Shown: positions 49,227 through 57,709 of the stretch, piece after piece
How positions within the stretch are numbered: the first letter of the stretch is position 1
Layout of the letters: each line of letters starts with the position of its first letter
DNA from: Actinoplanes italicus
GTDB lineage: Bacteria; Actinomycetota; Actinomycetes; Mycobacteriales; Micromonosporaceae
NCBI RefSeq assembly: GCF_003001815.1
Contig: NZ_PVMZ01000004.1
Coordinates: 434,001-498,000, forward strand
Direction: 5' to 3'
Length of the DNA: 64,000 nt
Position numbers and translations under genes: made by a program
Notes under the pieces: generated by a model
Seen by the model: the letters and a program-made list of their open reading frames with translations, nothing else
Databases searched by the model: none
Told to the model about the DNA's origin: nothing

Positions 49227-49619
49227 ATGACAGCGGACGACCGATCCTGGGACGAGTTGGCGAAAGACGCCCACCGGCGAGGAGAACGCGCCGGTCAGCG
49301 TGCAGCCGAGGCGCACGAGCGAGCACAGGAGATCAACGAGAGACGACGCGCCGCCGGCCCTTCCGGCGACGCGGCGGTGGTCTCCGACGAGCAGTCGGCG
49401 AGCCGGGCCGCCGCCTTCGCCGAGGAGAGCCGGGCCCGCGCCGCGGCCGCGCACCGGGACACGGCCCGCGGTCATGATCTCGCCGGGGCCGCTCACGAGC
49501 GGGCCGCCACCGCAGATCCCGATCATGCCGTCGAGCACCACGAGGAAGCCCGGCGCCACCATGCCGAAGCGGAACGATCCAGGCGAGAGGCGGACGCGGA
49601 CGACGAGCGCAGACGGTGA
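49227..49619 (+). CDS. Charged helical hypothetical protein
   Basis: The 130-residue product is very rich in Ala, Arg, Glu and His (AEAHERAQEINERRRAAG, AHERAATADPDHAVEHHEEA), probably a long helix or coiled coil with no Cys or Trp beyond one near the start. No family recognised. The start at ATG 49227 has no clear ribosome-binding site, but codon bias is coding-like. It is divergent from the CheB gene. Confidence 0.6.
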   Translation: MTADDRSWDELAKDAHRRGERAGQRAAEAHERAQEINERRRAAGPSGDAAVVSDEQSASRAAAFAEESRARAAAAHRDTARGHDLAGAAHERAATADPDHAVEHHEEARRHHAEAERSRREADADDERRR

Positions 49620-49642
49620 TCCATCTGGCTTGACGGCTGCGG

Positions 49643-50431
49643 TCAGTCGCTGATGTGGGCGGTGTTGTCGAGCCAGTGCCGGACGAGGGCGGCGTCGCCG
49701 TCGACGCCGATGTCCGAGCGGCCGGCCAGAGGAAGCCGCCGGGTCAGGATCCGCAGCATCGTGGCGGCGGGTCCGGTCACGGTCACGTCGGCCGGCCGGG
49801 AGAGGGGCTGCCATGTCGCCGCGTCGGGGCTTCGTTCGACGAGCCAGGCGTCCGCGGTGTCGGTGGCCAGCCATTGCAGGGTCTGCCCGGTGCCGCGGAG
49901 AGCCTGGGCCGACTCCGGCCGCAGCATCGCCCAGGTGGGTGAGGTGAGCATCGCGAAGTGGTTGCTGATGAGCGCGGCCGCGATGTCGGCGTCGACGTCG
50001 GCCGGGCGGTTCGCGGCGGCGGCCGCGTCGAAGCCGTGGACGACGGTCTCGTTGAGGACGCTGGCGGTCCAGAACTGTGTCCCGGTACGCCCGTCGCCGG
50101 CGGCGTTGAACACGGGGGCGTCGATCGCGTCGTCGGAGCACGCCTCGGCGACCCGCTGAGCGGCGTCCGACAGCCAGGCCGGCCACCCGCCGGGGTCCGC
50201 GGGCAGCAGGGCGTACTCCGTGGGCAACTGTGCGGGGTCGGTGATGCGCCGCTCGATGATCTCCGCGACCCAGTTCTGCGTCTGGCCAACGTGCTCGACC
50301 AGTTCAGCGACGGTCCACTCGGGGGCCGTCGGCACGGCGGCGTCCGGCCCGGCCACGGCAGCGGATTCGGCCAGGCGCCGGGTGTACTCCACGATCGCCC
50401 GGCGGGCGCGTTCCGCGGTCAGTTCAGTCAT
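49643..50431 (-). CDS. Maleylpyruvate isomerase-like (DinB-fold, mycothiol-dependent) protein
   Basis: The 262-residue product has the MDMPI N-terminal four-helix fold: PEWTVAELVEHVGQTQNWVA with a metal-ligand His, and LNETVVHGFDAAAAANRP with the second His. A C-terminal SCP2-like domain (TWQPLSRPADVTVTGPAATM) follows. Such enzymes use mycothiol or bind Zn; the reaction here is unknown. ATG 50431 follows GAGAGGA at 7 bp. Confidence 0.85.
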   Translation of the reverse strand: MTELTAERARRAIVEYTRRLAESAAVAGPDAAVPTAPEWTVAELVEHVGQTQNWVAEIIERRITDPAQLPTEYALLPADPGGWPAWLSDAAQRVAEACSDDAIDAPVFNAAGDGRTGTQFWTASVLNETVVHGFDAAAAANRPADVDADIAAALISNHFAMLTSPTWAMLRPESAQALRGTGQTLQWLATDTADAWLVERSPDAATWQPLSRPADVTVTGPAATMLRILTRRLPLAGRSDIGVDGDAALVRHWLDNTAHISD

Positions 50432-50525
50432 CGTCCGGTCCTCTCGCAGGTTCATCATGCCCTGTAGGACCGGGCGTACCCGTGAAACTCATCGGTGCCG
50501 CGGGCGACGTAAGAGCCGGCGGAAC

Positions 50526-51170
50526 TCAGATCACGACCTCTCGCTCCCACAGCGGGGCGGGCTGGATGTGCAGACGCCAGAAGTGGCCGGCGATGGCCTC
50601 CGGGTCGAGGGCCGTTCCCGGAGCGATGGGTCCGGTGACGGTCACGGTGGCCACGTGTACGCCGTGCGGGCCGTACTGCCGGTCGAGCAGGGTCACCAGG
50701 CTCCGTACCGCGGCCTTGCCGAGCGAGAGGGACACGTACTCCGGTTTCGGCTCGGGCATCCCGCCCGTGACGATGAACGAGCCGGTTCCACGGCGGGCCA
50801 TTCCGGGCAGGACGTGACCGGCGGCGATGATCGCCCCGCCCACGTTGACCGCCCAGGCGTCCTGATGACCCCGTATGGACAGATCGCCGACGGAGTCTGC
50901 CGGGATGACCGCGGCGTTGTAGACGACGACGTCCGGTTCGCCGAGCTCCCGTGCCGACGCGTCGAGCGCCGCCCGTAGCGCCGTCTCGTCGGTGCTGTCG
51001 GCGGTGAGCGGCAGGGCGCGCACGCCCAGCCGGCCCACCTCGTCGGCCACTGCCCGTACGCCCTGGTCCGTGCGTGCCAGGAGGGCCACAGGCCGGCCCT
51101 CCCGAGCGAACCGCAGCGCGACCGACCGTCCGAGCCCCGGCCCTACCCCGATGATCACTGCACCCGACAT
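50526..51170 (-). CDS. SDR-family oxidoreductase, atypical active site
   Basis: The 214-residue product is a Rossmann-fold SDR: GVGPGLGRS (nucleotide loop, about 8-16), LLARTDQGV, VVVYNAAV (NAA motif) and YVSLSLGKAAVR, where the usual Tyr-x3-Lys is replaced by a Tyr six residues before Lys. This variant occurs in a subgroup of actinobacterial SDRs. Substrate unknown. It is divergent from a MerR gene and has a MerR-type promoter, so its expression is probably inducible. Confidence 0.8.
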   Translation of the reverse strand: MSGAVIIGVGPGLGRSVALRFAREGRPVALLARTDQGVRAVADEVGRLGVRALPLTADSTDETALRAALDASARELGEPDVVVYNAAVIPADSVGDLSIRGHQDAWAVNVGGAIIAAGHVLPGMARRGTGSFIVTGGMPEPKPEYVSLSLGKAAVRSLVTLLDRQYGPHGVHVATVTVTGPIAPGTALDPEAIAGHFWRLHIQPAPLWEREVVI

Positions 51171-51212
51171 CGCGTCCCCCTCCGGCCCGCCCTCACCGTT
51201 TACGGTTCAGAA

Positions 51213-51243
51213 AGGTAAGGCCTCACACCAATGTGAAGGTCAA
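51213..51243 (-). promoter_or_regulatory. MerR-type promoter of SDR gene, 19-bp spacer
   Basis: On the minus strand: TTGACC (51243-51238), a 19-bp spacer with the near-perfect dyad CCTTCACA-TTGG-TGTGAGG, then TTACCT (51218-51213). This is the overlong spacer of MerR-activated promoters, pointing away from the merR gene towards the SDR gene. Confidence 0.65.
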
Positions 51244-51263
51244 CTCGAGAGGGGGAGCCTCAC

Positions 51264-51653
51264 ATGCGGATCGGTGTCCTGGCCCGCCGGACCGGGGTGA
51301 GCGTGCGGCTTCTGCGTTACTACGAGGAGCAGGGGCTGCTGCGGCCGACGCGGGAGCCCAACGGGTACCGCGAGTACACCGATTCCGACATCGTCACGGT
51401 GTCGCACATCCGCTCGCTGCTCGCCGCCGGGCTGCCCACCACGGTGATCGCCCAGGTGCTGGACTGCGTGCACGACGACGGCCGGCAGCTGGTCCCGGCA
51501 GCGTGCCCCGGGATGGCCGGCCACCTGGAGCGGGAACGGCGGCGCATCGCGGGAACGATCGCGCGGCTGCGCACCGAGCAGGACGCCCTCGATTCCCTTC
51601 TCGCCGCGATGGCACAGACGGGCGGAGCGGTTGGTTCGCGCCGCCGGGGGTAG
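51264..51653 (+). CDS. MerR-family regulator (SoxR/NolA-like short form)
   Basis: The 129-residue product has the winged HTH (RIGVLARRTGVSVRLLRYYE, NGYREYTDSDIVTVSHIRSL) and a dimerisation helix (LERERRRIAGTIARLRTEQD). A single Cys pair region (LDCVHDDGRQLVPAACPGM) could sense a thiol-reactive or metal ligand. ATG 51264 follows GGGGGAG at 6 bp. The divergent SDR promoter carries its likely operator. Confidence 0.85.
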   Translation: MRIGVLARRTGVSVRLLRYYEEQGLLRPTREPNGYREYTDSDIVTVSHIRSLLAAGLPTTVIAQVLDCVHDDGRQLVPAACPGMAGHLERERRRIAGTIARLRTEQDALDSLLAAMAQTGGAVGSRRRG

Positions 51654-51702
51654 GCGGTCACCAGGCCTGTCCGCAAGCACCGCGCACCAGGTCGTACCAC
51701 GA

Positions 51703-52242
51703 TCAGCTGATCGCCGGCGGCTCCCGGATGAAGGTGAGGCGCACCGGTCCGGCCCCGACGCTGAGGTGGCCGGTGTCCGCTGACACGCTGATCTGCAGGG
51801 CGTCAGGGTCCAGGGCCATCGCGCCGATCCCGGATATGGCGGCCAGCTGGGCCGGATCGTCGCCGACATAGGCGACCTCGGTGCTGAAGACATCGGTGAC
51901 ATCGAAGCCGGTACCGGTGGGCGTCAGGCGCCCGCCCATCGTGTTGACGCCGTCGGAGGCGGTGAACGCACCGCCATCGGTCAGCTGGAGCCACGCGTCG
52001 GCGGACTCGGGGATCTCGGTGGTGACGCCGTGGGCCGTCACGGCGGTGAGGCGCCACCGGCCGTCCAGATGGGCGGGGCCGGGCGAAGCCGGTGGCGGCG
52101 ACGCGACCGCGGACGGACCGGACCAGGCCTGCGACCGCCCGGTCGGGGGCATCCCCGGCGCGAGGAGCGCGAAGGCGAGGACGAGGGCGGTGCGGCGAAC
52201 CCAGGAGCCGGCCGTGACGCTGCCGCCGAGGACCATCTGCAT
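51703..52242 (-). CDS. META-domain-like secreted protein
   Basis: The 179-residue product has an N-terminal hydrophobic segment (VRRTALVLAFALLAPG) and a Pro/Ser linker. A META/HslJ-like domain follows: HLDGRWRLTAVTAHGVTTEI, ADAWLQLTDGGAFTASDGVN and MGGRLTPTGTGFDV. META domains occur in envelope stress or novobiocin-resistance-type (HslJ) proteins. There is no Cys lipobox. The frame is continuous with a truncated F420-reductase-like stretch upstream, so the true start could be further 5'. I chose ATG 52242. Confidence 0.6.
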   Translation of the reverse strand: MQMVLGGSVTAGSWVRRTALVLAFALLAPGMPPTGRSQAWSGPSAVASPPPASPGPAHLDGRWRLTAVTAHGVTTEIPESADAWLQLTDGGAFTASDGVNTMGGRLTPTGTGFDVTDVFSTEVAYVGDDPAQLAAISGIGAMALDPDALQISVSADTGHLSVGAGPVRLTFIREPPAIS

Positions 52243-52281
52243 CCGTTCAGGGTATCGGCCCAGCCAGGATGCCGATCGTGA

Positions 52282-52437
52282 ACGGGCGAGCGGCCCGAGC
52301 TCCTCGACCAGGTCAGAGATCGTCCCGGGTCCGCGGGAGTTGCTGAGCACGACGTGGTGTCCCGCCGCGACCGCCAGACGTGCCAGCCCGCTGCCGGACA
52401 GTCCGGAGCCGATGACTCCGACCGTTTCGTTTTGCAT
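52282..52437 (-). pseudogene. N-terminal remnant of an F420-dependent NADP reductase-like gene
   Basis: The 52 codons after ATG 52437 encode a Rossmann start (VGVIGSGLSGSGLARLAVAA, GHHVVLSNSRGP, ISDLVEELGP), closely resembling NAD(P)-binding F420-dependent oxidoreductases. Homology then stops and the frame flows into the META-protein coding region. A full protein would be about 200-220 residues, so this is a fragment left by deletion. Confidence 0.6.
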
Positions 52438-52508
52438 GGCTCGATACTCGGCCGGTCGGCGGGGTGCCACCAGGCGCCGCTTTCCCTATGAATCCGGGTA
52501 CCACCCGG

Positions 52509-53603
52509 TCAGCGGCCGGCGGGCGGCTGGGGTTCGACGAGCGTGACGTCCTCGGCGATCCGGGCCCGCGTTCCGCCGGTCTCCAGGTACAGGGTGCTGT
52601 CGGTGGAGACGACGAGCCGTTCCCCGGAACGAAGGTCGCGGAACGTGAGGGCCTGGGGGTCGTGCGTCACCCATCGGTTGCCGGCGAGCTTGAACACCTG
52701 CGCCGGCGTGACGGGTGTGCCGCCTTCCGGTGAGCAGATCCAGCTCTGCAACCGGCCGTAGAGCGAGCCGTCGGCACCCCACCACGCGTCGCTGAGACCG
52801 ACGTCGGTCCCGTTGCCGGCCGGGCCCTCGCGGATCACCGTCACGTCGGTCGGCACGCTCTCGCGGGTCACGGGATCGGTCAGGAACACCGGTCCCGGGT
52901 GTGCGCAGTCGCCTTGCACCTCGATGGCGGAGTACAGGTACTGCACACCCGAGGACGTCTCGCGGGCCACGATCATGCTGAGGTCGTACACCTGGGGCAG
53001 GTCGCGCAGCAGGCGTGCGGTGCCGGCCGCCGTGTACTCGTAGAGCGCGCCGCTCGTGTTGTCGAAGTCGGCACTGGCCGTCGCGAGCAGCGGAAGCACG
53101 TCGCCGGCCCCGTCGAAGACCTGCCGGGCCACCAGTCCCGCCGGCATGGTGAACGACGCCGGTTCGGCTTTCGACGACCGGTCGCTGAGGTCGAGGCGGT
53201 TGGCGCGCCCTTGGCGGTCGATGAACAGGATGTCCGACGGACCGACCGCGGCGGCGGAGATGCAGTCACAGCGCCGGGTCACCGTCTCACCCGTCGCGAC
53301 GTCGGCGGCGATGATCTGGTCGGCGCCGTCGCCGGTGAGCGGGCGGTCCAGGGCGAACACGTACCGGCCATCGTGGGTCCAGTCGATGCCGGCGACGTTG
53401 GCGGCGGGGATCCGGTGAACGATCCGGTCGCCGGTCGCGATCATGAGATGGCTGTCGTCGGCGAAGGCGTAGTGCTGCGCCGCGGGGGCGCTGGTCAACG
53501 GCGGTGCGCCGGCGCGTTCCTTTCCGGAGGCGCTGCCGGTGCACGACGCGACGAGCACGACGGCGGCTACTACCTGTGTGGTCCTGACAACCCGCGCGAA
53601 CAC
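52509..53603 (-). CDS. Lipoprotein with beta-propeller-like repeats
   Basis: The 364-residue product has a lipobox (VVAAVVLVASC, Cys about residue 20) after a GTG start. Repeated short beta segments follow (IDWTHDGRYVFALDRP, AAVGPSDILFIDRQG, LYLETGGTRARIAED), like a WD40/TolB-type propeller. Cys pairs (TRRCDCIS, QGDCAHP, SWICSPEG) may form disulfides outside the cell. Function unknown; probably an envelope sensor or scaffold. It lies 70 bp after the MarR-like gene on the same strand. Confidence 0.7.
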   Translation of the reverse strand: MFARVVRTTQVVAAVVLVASCTGSASGKERAGAPPLTSAPAAQHYAFADDSHLMIATGDRIVHRIPAANVAGIDWTHDGRYVFALDRPLTGDGADQIIAADVATGETVTRRCDCISAAAVGPSDILFIDRQGRANRLDLSDRSSKAEPASFTMPAGLVARQVFDGAGDVLPLLATASADFDNTSGALYEYTAAGTARLLRDLPQVYDLSMIVARETSSGVQYLYSAIEVQGDCAHPGPVFLTDPVTRESVPTDVTVIREGPAGNGTDVGLSDAWWGADGSLYGRLQSWICSPEGGTPVTPAQVFKLAGNRWVTHDPQALTFRDLRSGERLVVSTDSTLYLETGGTRARIAEDVTLVEPQPPAGR

Positions 53604-53673
53604 CGACCCATCTGAGCACGGTGGAACATCAACATCAACGAGGTGCTTGCGAAGTACCCCGGTCGTGGCACTC

Positions 53674-53982
53674 TCAGGCGGGCCGGCCGCGCAGCGCGTC
53701 GACGAGCCCGGCGAACTCGGGTAGCTGCTCGGCGTCGCGCATCGCCTCGCGCAGGGCCTGGTCATGGGTCGGGCGGGCTTCCTCCAGCAGCCGCAGGCCG
53801 GCCTCGGTCACCTCGGTGTAGATGCCACGACGGTCGTTCTCGCACAGGTAGCGGCCCAGCAGGCCCTGCTCCTCCATCCGCGCGACCAGCCGGGTGGTGG
53901 CGCTCTGGCTGAGCACGACGGCAGCGGCCAGGTGCTGCATGCGCATGTGCCAGCGCTCCTGACGCGACAGCAGCTCGATCAC
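53674..53982 (-). CDS. MarR-family regulator, N terminus uncertain
   Basis: Residues from GTG 53982 give a MarR core lacking its first helix: VIELLSRQERWHMRMQHLAA, SQSATTRLVARMEEQGLLGR (recognition helix), the wing ENDRRGIYTEVTEAG and a C-terminal dimer helix. The frame stays open and MarR-like upstream to about 54085 (RDWSWRALAGLHARIEQRLE, LQAAHRLSVTEYS) but contains no ATG, GTG or TTG there. Either a rare start is used, a frameshift has broken the 5' end, or the protein is truncated. The nitroreductase just upstream on the same strand is a plausible target. Confidence 0.65.
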   Translation of the reverse strand: MIELLSRQERWHMRMQHLAAAVVLSQSATTRLVARMEEQGLLGRYLCENDRRGIYTEVTEAGLRLLEEARPTHDQALREAMRDAEQLPEFAGLVDALRGRPA

Positions 53983-54182
53983 CGAATACTCGGTGACGCT
54001 CAGCCGGTGAGCGGCCTGCAGGGCGCGTTCGAGCCGCTGCTCGATGCGGGCGTGCAGCCCGGCCAGCGCGCGCCAGCTCCAGTCCCGTGATTTTGGAGCG
54101 CCCGCCCGGACGGCTACGGATGGTCACCGCCGACGTCTTGCGCCGTCTCGCCACGCATCTGGACCGAGGTCTTTCCGCCCCA

Positions 54183-54977
54183 TCACCTCGGGTCCCAGCC
54201 CTCCTGCCGGGTTGCGCAGGTGCCGCGGAAGACATATTGCGAGGGCACCTTGCGTTGCTCACTGGTCCAGTCGATGGGAGGCCGCCGCAGCTCCGCGGGT
54301 AGGTAACCCAGGCGGTACACCGCCATCAGCTCCAGGTCGTCCGGGACCTCCAGCAGGCGCACGATCTCGTCCCAGCGCCCGGGCACCTCCATCGGGAAGG
54401 AGATGAACTGGATGCCCATGCCGAGCTCAACGGTGGCCAGCCACACGTTCTCCATCGCCGCGCCCATGCTGAACACGGAGTAGAAGGACGACAACTCCCC
54501 CGGCCGGTACTCGGATCGGTCGAGCATCACTCCCAGCAGCAGCGGCGAGCCGGCCACGAGTTTGCGGTTCTCCTCGCCGAGGGTCTGCGGCACCCGCATG
54601 GCGTTCATGAGTTTCTGGCCGCGGGAGGTGAACACCTGACTGGTGAACGGGCGCAGCGGTGCGGGCAGGCGGTCGAACAGCATGCCGTCGCGGCGGCGTT
54701 CCATCTCCTGCCGGCTGAAGCGGAAGTACGGCTTGTAGCGCTCGAAGAAGGTGCCGTTGGACATCGCCTCGGTCATGCTCTCCCCGCTGATCCGCGCGAT
54801 CGTCTCGATCGTCGGGCGGTCCTCCACGATCACGAACCGCCACGGCTGGCTGTTCAGCTGGGACGGGGCGCGTCCCGCGACCTCCATCAGGAGCCGCTGA
54901 TGCTCCTCGGAGACAGGATCGGGCAGGAAGGCGCCGTTGGTGGTCTTGCGACGACGCACCACATCGAGAAACTCCAT
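54183..54977 (-). CDS. Nitroreductase family protein
   Basis: The 264-residue product has the FMN-binding pattern of the family: [20 protein letters not shown] (RRK-type loop), [20 protein letters not shown] near the N terminus, and the C-terminal [19 protein letters not shown] with [14 protein letters not shown]. It uses NAD(P)H to reduce quinones or nitro compounds. ATG 54977 follows GAGGAA. A MarR-like gene lies just downstream on the same strand. Confidence 0.85.
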   Translation of the reverse strand: MEFLDVVRRRKTTNGAFLPDPVSEEHQRLLMEVAGRAPSQLNSQPWRFVIVEDRPTIETIARISGESMTEAMSNGTFFERYKPYFRFSRQEMERRRDGMLFDRLPAPLRPFTSQVFTSRGQKLMNAMRVPQTLGEENRKLVAGSPLLLGVMLDRSEYRPGELSSFYSVFSMGAAMENVWLATVELGMGIQFISFPMEVPGRWDEIVRLLEVPDDLELMAVYRLGYLPAELRRPPIDWTSEQRKVPSQYVFRGTCATRQEGWDPR

Positions 54978-55012
54978 CAGCGATTCCTCCAGGCCAGAAC
55001 AAGGGCGATGGC

Positions 55013-55306
55013 TTACGCGGGAGCCGCCGAACCCGCGACCGCGGCGTGCCGCCGGAGCTCACCGCCGGCGTAGGGCAGCACTGCGAGCGGGCCGGCCGCC
55101 GGCAGCAGCGCGAGGCCGGCGGCCCGGCGCTCGATCACGCTGGCGGCGAGCGCGACGGTGGTCAGTGACGAGGTCACCACGTACAGGGCATGGTGGACCC
55201 AGCGGATGCGCCGGTTGTCTATCGCACCCACCGCGACGGCAGCACCGAAAACGCCGTTGCTCAGGTAACTCACGGCTGCCGCGGTGATGAGGGCCCGGCT
55301 GTTCAT
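55013..55306 (-). CDS. Small membrane protein coupled to methyltransferase
   Basis: The 97-residue product has about three membrane helices ([40 protein letters not shown], a Pro/Ala-rich third). The ATG at 55306 overlaps the methyltransferase stop in ATGA (55306-55303), so translation is coupled. No family recognised; it may help the enzyme act at the membrane. Confidence 0.65.
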   Translation of the reverse strand: MNSRALITAAAVSYLSNGVFGAAVAVGAIDNRRIRWVHHALYVVTSSLTTVALAASVIERRAAGLALLPAAGPLAVLPYAGGELRRHAAVAGSAAPA

Positions 55307-55956
55307 CGATGTGCCGCCTCGTGGGTGAGCAGGAGGCGCTGGGGGAACATCGACCGGACCCGCCATCCCGGCGGAACGATCTCCTGCAGCTCGGTACGCC
55401 GGTAGCTGCGGCGGACGGAGAGCAGTCCATCCTGGTGGATGAACGATCGGCGGGCGAACGGCAGCGTGGCGACGGCGTAGAGGCCGTAGCCCGCACGGTC
55501 CCGCGACAGGTCGTTGTGGACGACCAGTCCGCGCGACAGCGTCCGGCTGTCCGCCAGCAGGGCGGCGAGCTCGTCCGTGTCCAGGTGGTGGAGGAGGTGG
55601 TTGGAGATCACCAGGTCGAACCGTTCGCCCCGGGCCACCAGGTCCGCACTCGACGCCCGCTCGAACCGGACGCCACCCGCCGGCACCTTCCGTACGTAGC
55701 GAAGCGCGCGCTCGTCCGGGTCGATGGCCGTCGTCCGCAGCACCAGCCGATCCCGAGCCGCCCATCGGGTGAGAGCGCGGGAGATGTCCCCGCCGCCGAA
55801 ACCGATGTCCAGCAGCGTGGTGGGCCGCTCGGCGTCCAGGCGCGGCCGGATCCACTGCCGGTGGAGGCGACGCCAGCCCGAGACGAGCCTGTTGACCGTG
55901 CCGAACTGCCGGTAGGTGCGCTCCAGCCGGTCAGCGTCGCAGTCGGGGGCGTCCAT
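55303..55956 (-). CDS. SAM-dependent class I methyltransferase
   Basis: The 217-residue product has the SAM-binding motif I LLDIGFGGGDISRALTRWAA, acidic motif II AIDPDERALRYVR, and motif IV/post FDLVISNHLLHHLDTDELAA. The extended N terminus (RLERTYRQFGTVNRLVSGWR) resembles methyltransferases encoded with type III polyketide synthases and oxidoreductases in actinobacteria, but no PKS is here. ATG 55956 has AGGAG close by; ATG 56025 or 56037 are possible. It is coupled to the small membrane protein. Confidence 0.8.
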   Translation of the reverse strand: MDAPDCDADRLERTYRQFGTVNRLVSGWRRLHRQWIRPRLDAERPTTLLDIGFGGGDISRALTRWAARDRLVLRTTAIDPDERALRYVRKVPAGGVRFERASSADLVARGERFDLVISNHLLHHLDTDELAALLADSRTLSRGLVVHNDLSRDRAGYGLYAVATLPFARRSFIHQDGLLSVRRSYRRTELQEIVPPGWRVRSMFPQRLLLTHEAAHR

Positions 55957-56111
55957 GAACTCCTGGGATACGGTGTCGCGCCGGGCGAGACCCGTACGAC
56001 CGCCCACTGTGCCGGAACCGCTCATACGTTCGGGCATACCCGCATTGATCAGCGTGCTAACGAGTGCTTCACCACCTTGACCGTCGCCCCGGCCGGGTCT
56101 AGCAAGAGCCT

Positions 56112-56810
56112 ATGAACCTGCGCCCCGTGGCCGCGATGCTACTCACCGTTCTGGCCTTTCTCGGCGCGCCGGCCGGGTCGGCCCGGGCGCAGGACGATCC
56201 TCCGCTGAGCACCAACTGCCAGCGGGCCGACTTCCTCAGGGACGTCGCGGCCGAATCCGGAGCCCGGGTCGTGATCACGGACTACATCAGGAACATGGCT
56301 CAGCAGCTGTGTGACAGCCGGCCCGGAGCCGAGCCGCCGCCACTGCGCACCATCGGCGACACCTACACGGTCCGGCCGGAGAACCCCTGCCAGTTCGACG
56401 ATCAGCAGCCGGCCTGCATCGCCGACCACATCGAGAAGGTCTTGTACTTCCGGAACCGATCGCCGGCCTGCCGGGAGGAGTTCTCCAGGAACGCCCACGC
56501 CGGCCGACCCGAGGTGACCTGCCCGCTCGTCAGCGATACGCCCCCGCTGGCCGGCTCGTGCGACGCCGCCGCGGTCGCCGACAGCCTAGGCAAACTGCTG
56601 CTGTTCCCGGGCGCCGCCGCTGGCACGATGTTCGTGCTCTTCCTCATCTTCGGCTCCAGGGGCCGGCTATGGGGCACGGTCGCTGCGATCGAGTGGGTCT
56701 TCGGCAGTGCCGGTCGGAGAAACGTCTTCTTCATGATCCTGCTCGCCGCCGCGGCGGGTGGCCTGCTGATCGTGGCGGCCGACCATTACGGCGCGGACTG
56801 TCCCCTCTGA
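56112..56810 (+). CDS. Secreted/membrane protein of unknown function
   Basis: The 232-residue product has a signal peptide (MNLRPVAAMLLTVLAFLGAP, cleavage near ARAQ). An extracytoplasmic domain with eight Cys follows (STNCQRADF, QQLCDSRPG, NPCQFDD, PACIADH, PACREEF, VTCPLVS, GSCDAA), likely disulfide-bonded. Two C-terminal membrane helices (about 160-180 and 205-225) come last. No family recognised. The region near 60-130 contains PGAEPPPLRTIGDTYTVRPE. It is divergent from the methyltransferase. Confidence 0.7.
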   Translation: MNLRPVAAMLLTVLAFLGAPAGSARAQDDPPLSTNCQRADFLRDVAAESGARVVITDYIRNMAQQLCDSRPGAEPPPLRTIGDTYTVRPENPCQFDDQQPACIADHIEKVLYFRNRSPACREEFSRNAHAGRPEVTCPLVSDTPPLAGSCDAAAVADSLGKLLLFPGAAAGTMFVLFLIFGSRGRLWGTVAAIEWVFGSAGRRNVFFMILLAAAAGGLLIVAADHYGADCPL

Positions 56811-56838
56811 CCGTCGCGGCGGGGCGCGCCGAGGCCTC

Positions 56839-57075
56839 TCAGCTCCCCGCAGCAGCAGCGACGGGCGGTGACACGAATGGATGGCGAAGCCGGTGCATCG
56901 CCTGTTCCCCGCGGTCCGATGCCCGGGGCGCAGGCGTCAGATCCGCCGCCGCGAACGGGGAGAGAAACGGCGTCAAGTTCATGTCGGCCGCGACAGAGGC
57001 CGTGCGCCGGAAGCGCGAAAGGTCGGAGAGCGGGCCGGAAATCGGCGGCTGCAGCGCCTTGGTGGTCGTCGTCAT
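56839..57075 (-). CDS. Small protein of unknown function with strong ribosome-binding site
   Basis: A 78-residue frame from ATG 57075 is preceded by GAGGAAGG at 5 bp, one of the best sites in the window. The protein is Ala/Pro/Arg-rich without Cys (RFRRTASVAADMNLTPFLSP, RASDRGEQAMHRLRHPF). It lies about 140 bp downstream of cspA on the same strand and may belong to its transcript. I recognise no family; a precursor peptide or basic binding protein are possibilities. Confidence 0.5.
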   Translation of the reverse strand: MTTTTKALQPPISGPLSDLSRFRRTASVAADMNLTPFLSPFAAADLTPAPRASDRGEQAMHRLRHPFVSPPVAAAAGS

Positions 57076-57213
57076 AGAAGCCTTCCTCGAACGGCACGTC
57101 ACGTCGGAGTGCGGGCCGTGAATATCGTATGAACGTCTCGGAGAATTCCTGGCCGAGACAATGCCGACGGCGGCCCGCTGAAACCAGTCGAGCCGCCGTC
57201 GGCAGTGTGTGGA

Positions 57214-57417
57214 TCAGATGACGCGGATGTTCTCGGCCTGCGGGCCCTTCTGGCCCTGGGTGATGTCGAACTCCACGCGCTGGTTCTCGTCAAGGCTGCG
57301 GAAACCGCTCGCCGAGATCGCCGAGAAGTGGGCGAACACGTCGGGGCCGCCACCGTCCTGGCTGATGAAGCCGAAGCCCTTGTCGCCGTTGAACCACTTC
57401 ACGGTACCTGTAACCAT
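57214..57417 (-). CDS. cspA: Cold-shock protein CspA family
   Basis: The 67-residue product is a single cold-shock OB-fold domain: [15 protein letters not shown] with RNP1 KGFGFI, then DVFAHFSAI with RNP2 VFAHF, and the C-terminal [10 protein letters not shown]. It binds single-stranded RNA and DNA, melting structure. ATG 57417 follows GAAGGA. A hairpin with a T tract lies about 100 bp upstream within its leader. Confidence 0.95.
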   Translation of the reverse strand: MVTGTVKWFNGDKGFGFISQDGGGPDVFAHFSAISASGFRSLDENQRVEFDITQGQKGPQAENIRVI

Positions 57418-57516
57418 GATCTTTTTTCCTTCGCAAGCTGTCGGAGTCCACACTGTGCGGACCCTCACGCCGCCGCATTGATCACCCGCGTCGAATCGAC
57501 GGGGAAAACGCAAAAA

Positions 57517-57550
57517 GCGCCTGGAGGGGTTCAGATAACCCATCAGGCGC
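57517..57550 (-). terminator. Intrinsic-terminator-like hairpin in cspA leader
   Basis: On the minus strand GCGCCTG (57550-57544) pairs with CAGGCGC (57523-57517), with GGGTT/AACCC pairing inside. TTTTT follows directly at 57516-57512. It points in the direction of cspA and no other minus-strand gene lies upstream, so it is best seen as an attenuator or RNA-structure element of the cspA leader. A possible promoter lies further upstream at about 57590-57620 (TAGGGT). Confidence 0.6.
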
Positions 57551-57709
57551 CGAAAACGTCTACGGAAATCAAAACTGCAACGGGGGAACCCTACCACAGA
57601 AATCCGGCTGTCATCCGTGAATCTTGGGGCCGGTTTGGATCCGGTGATATTCGGCTCCCACGGCGCCGGTATATCCGGCTCGCCCAGGGCGGTCCGTAAG
57701 GATGGTGCG

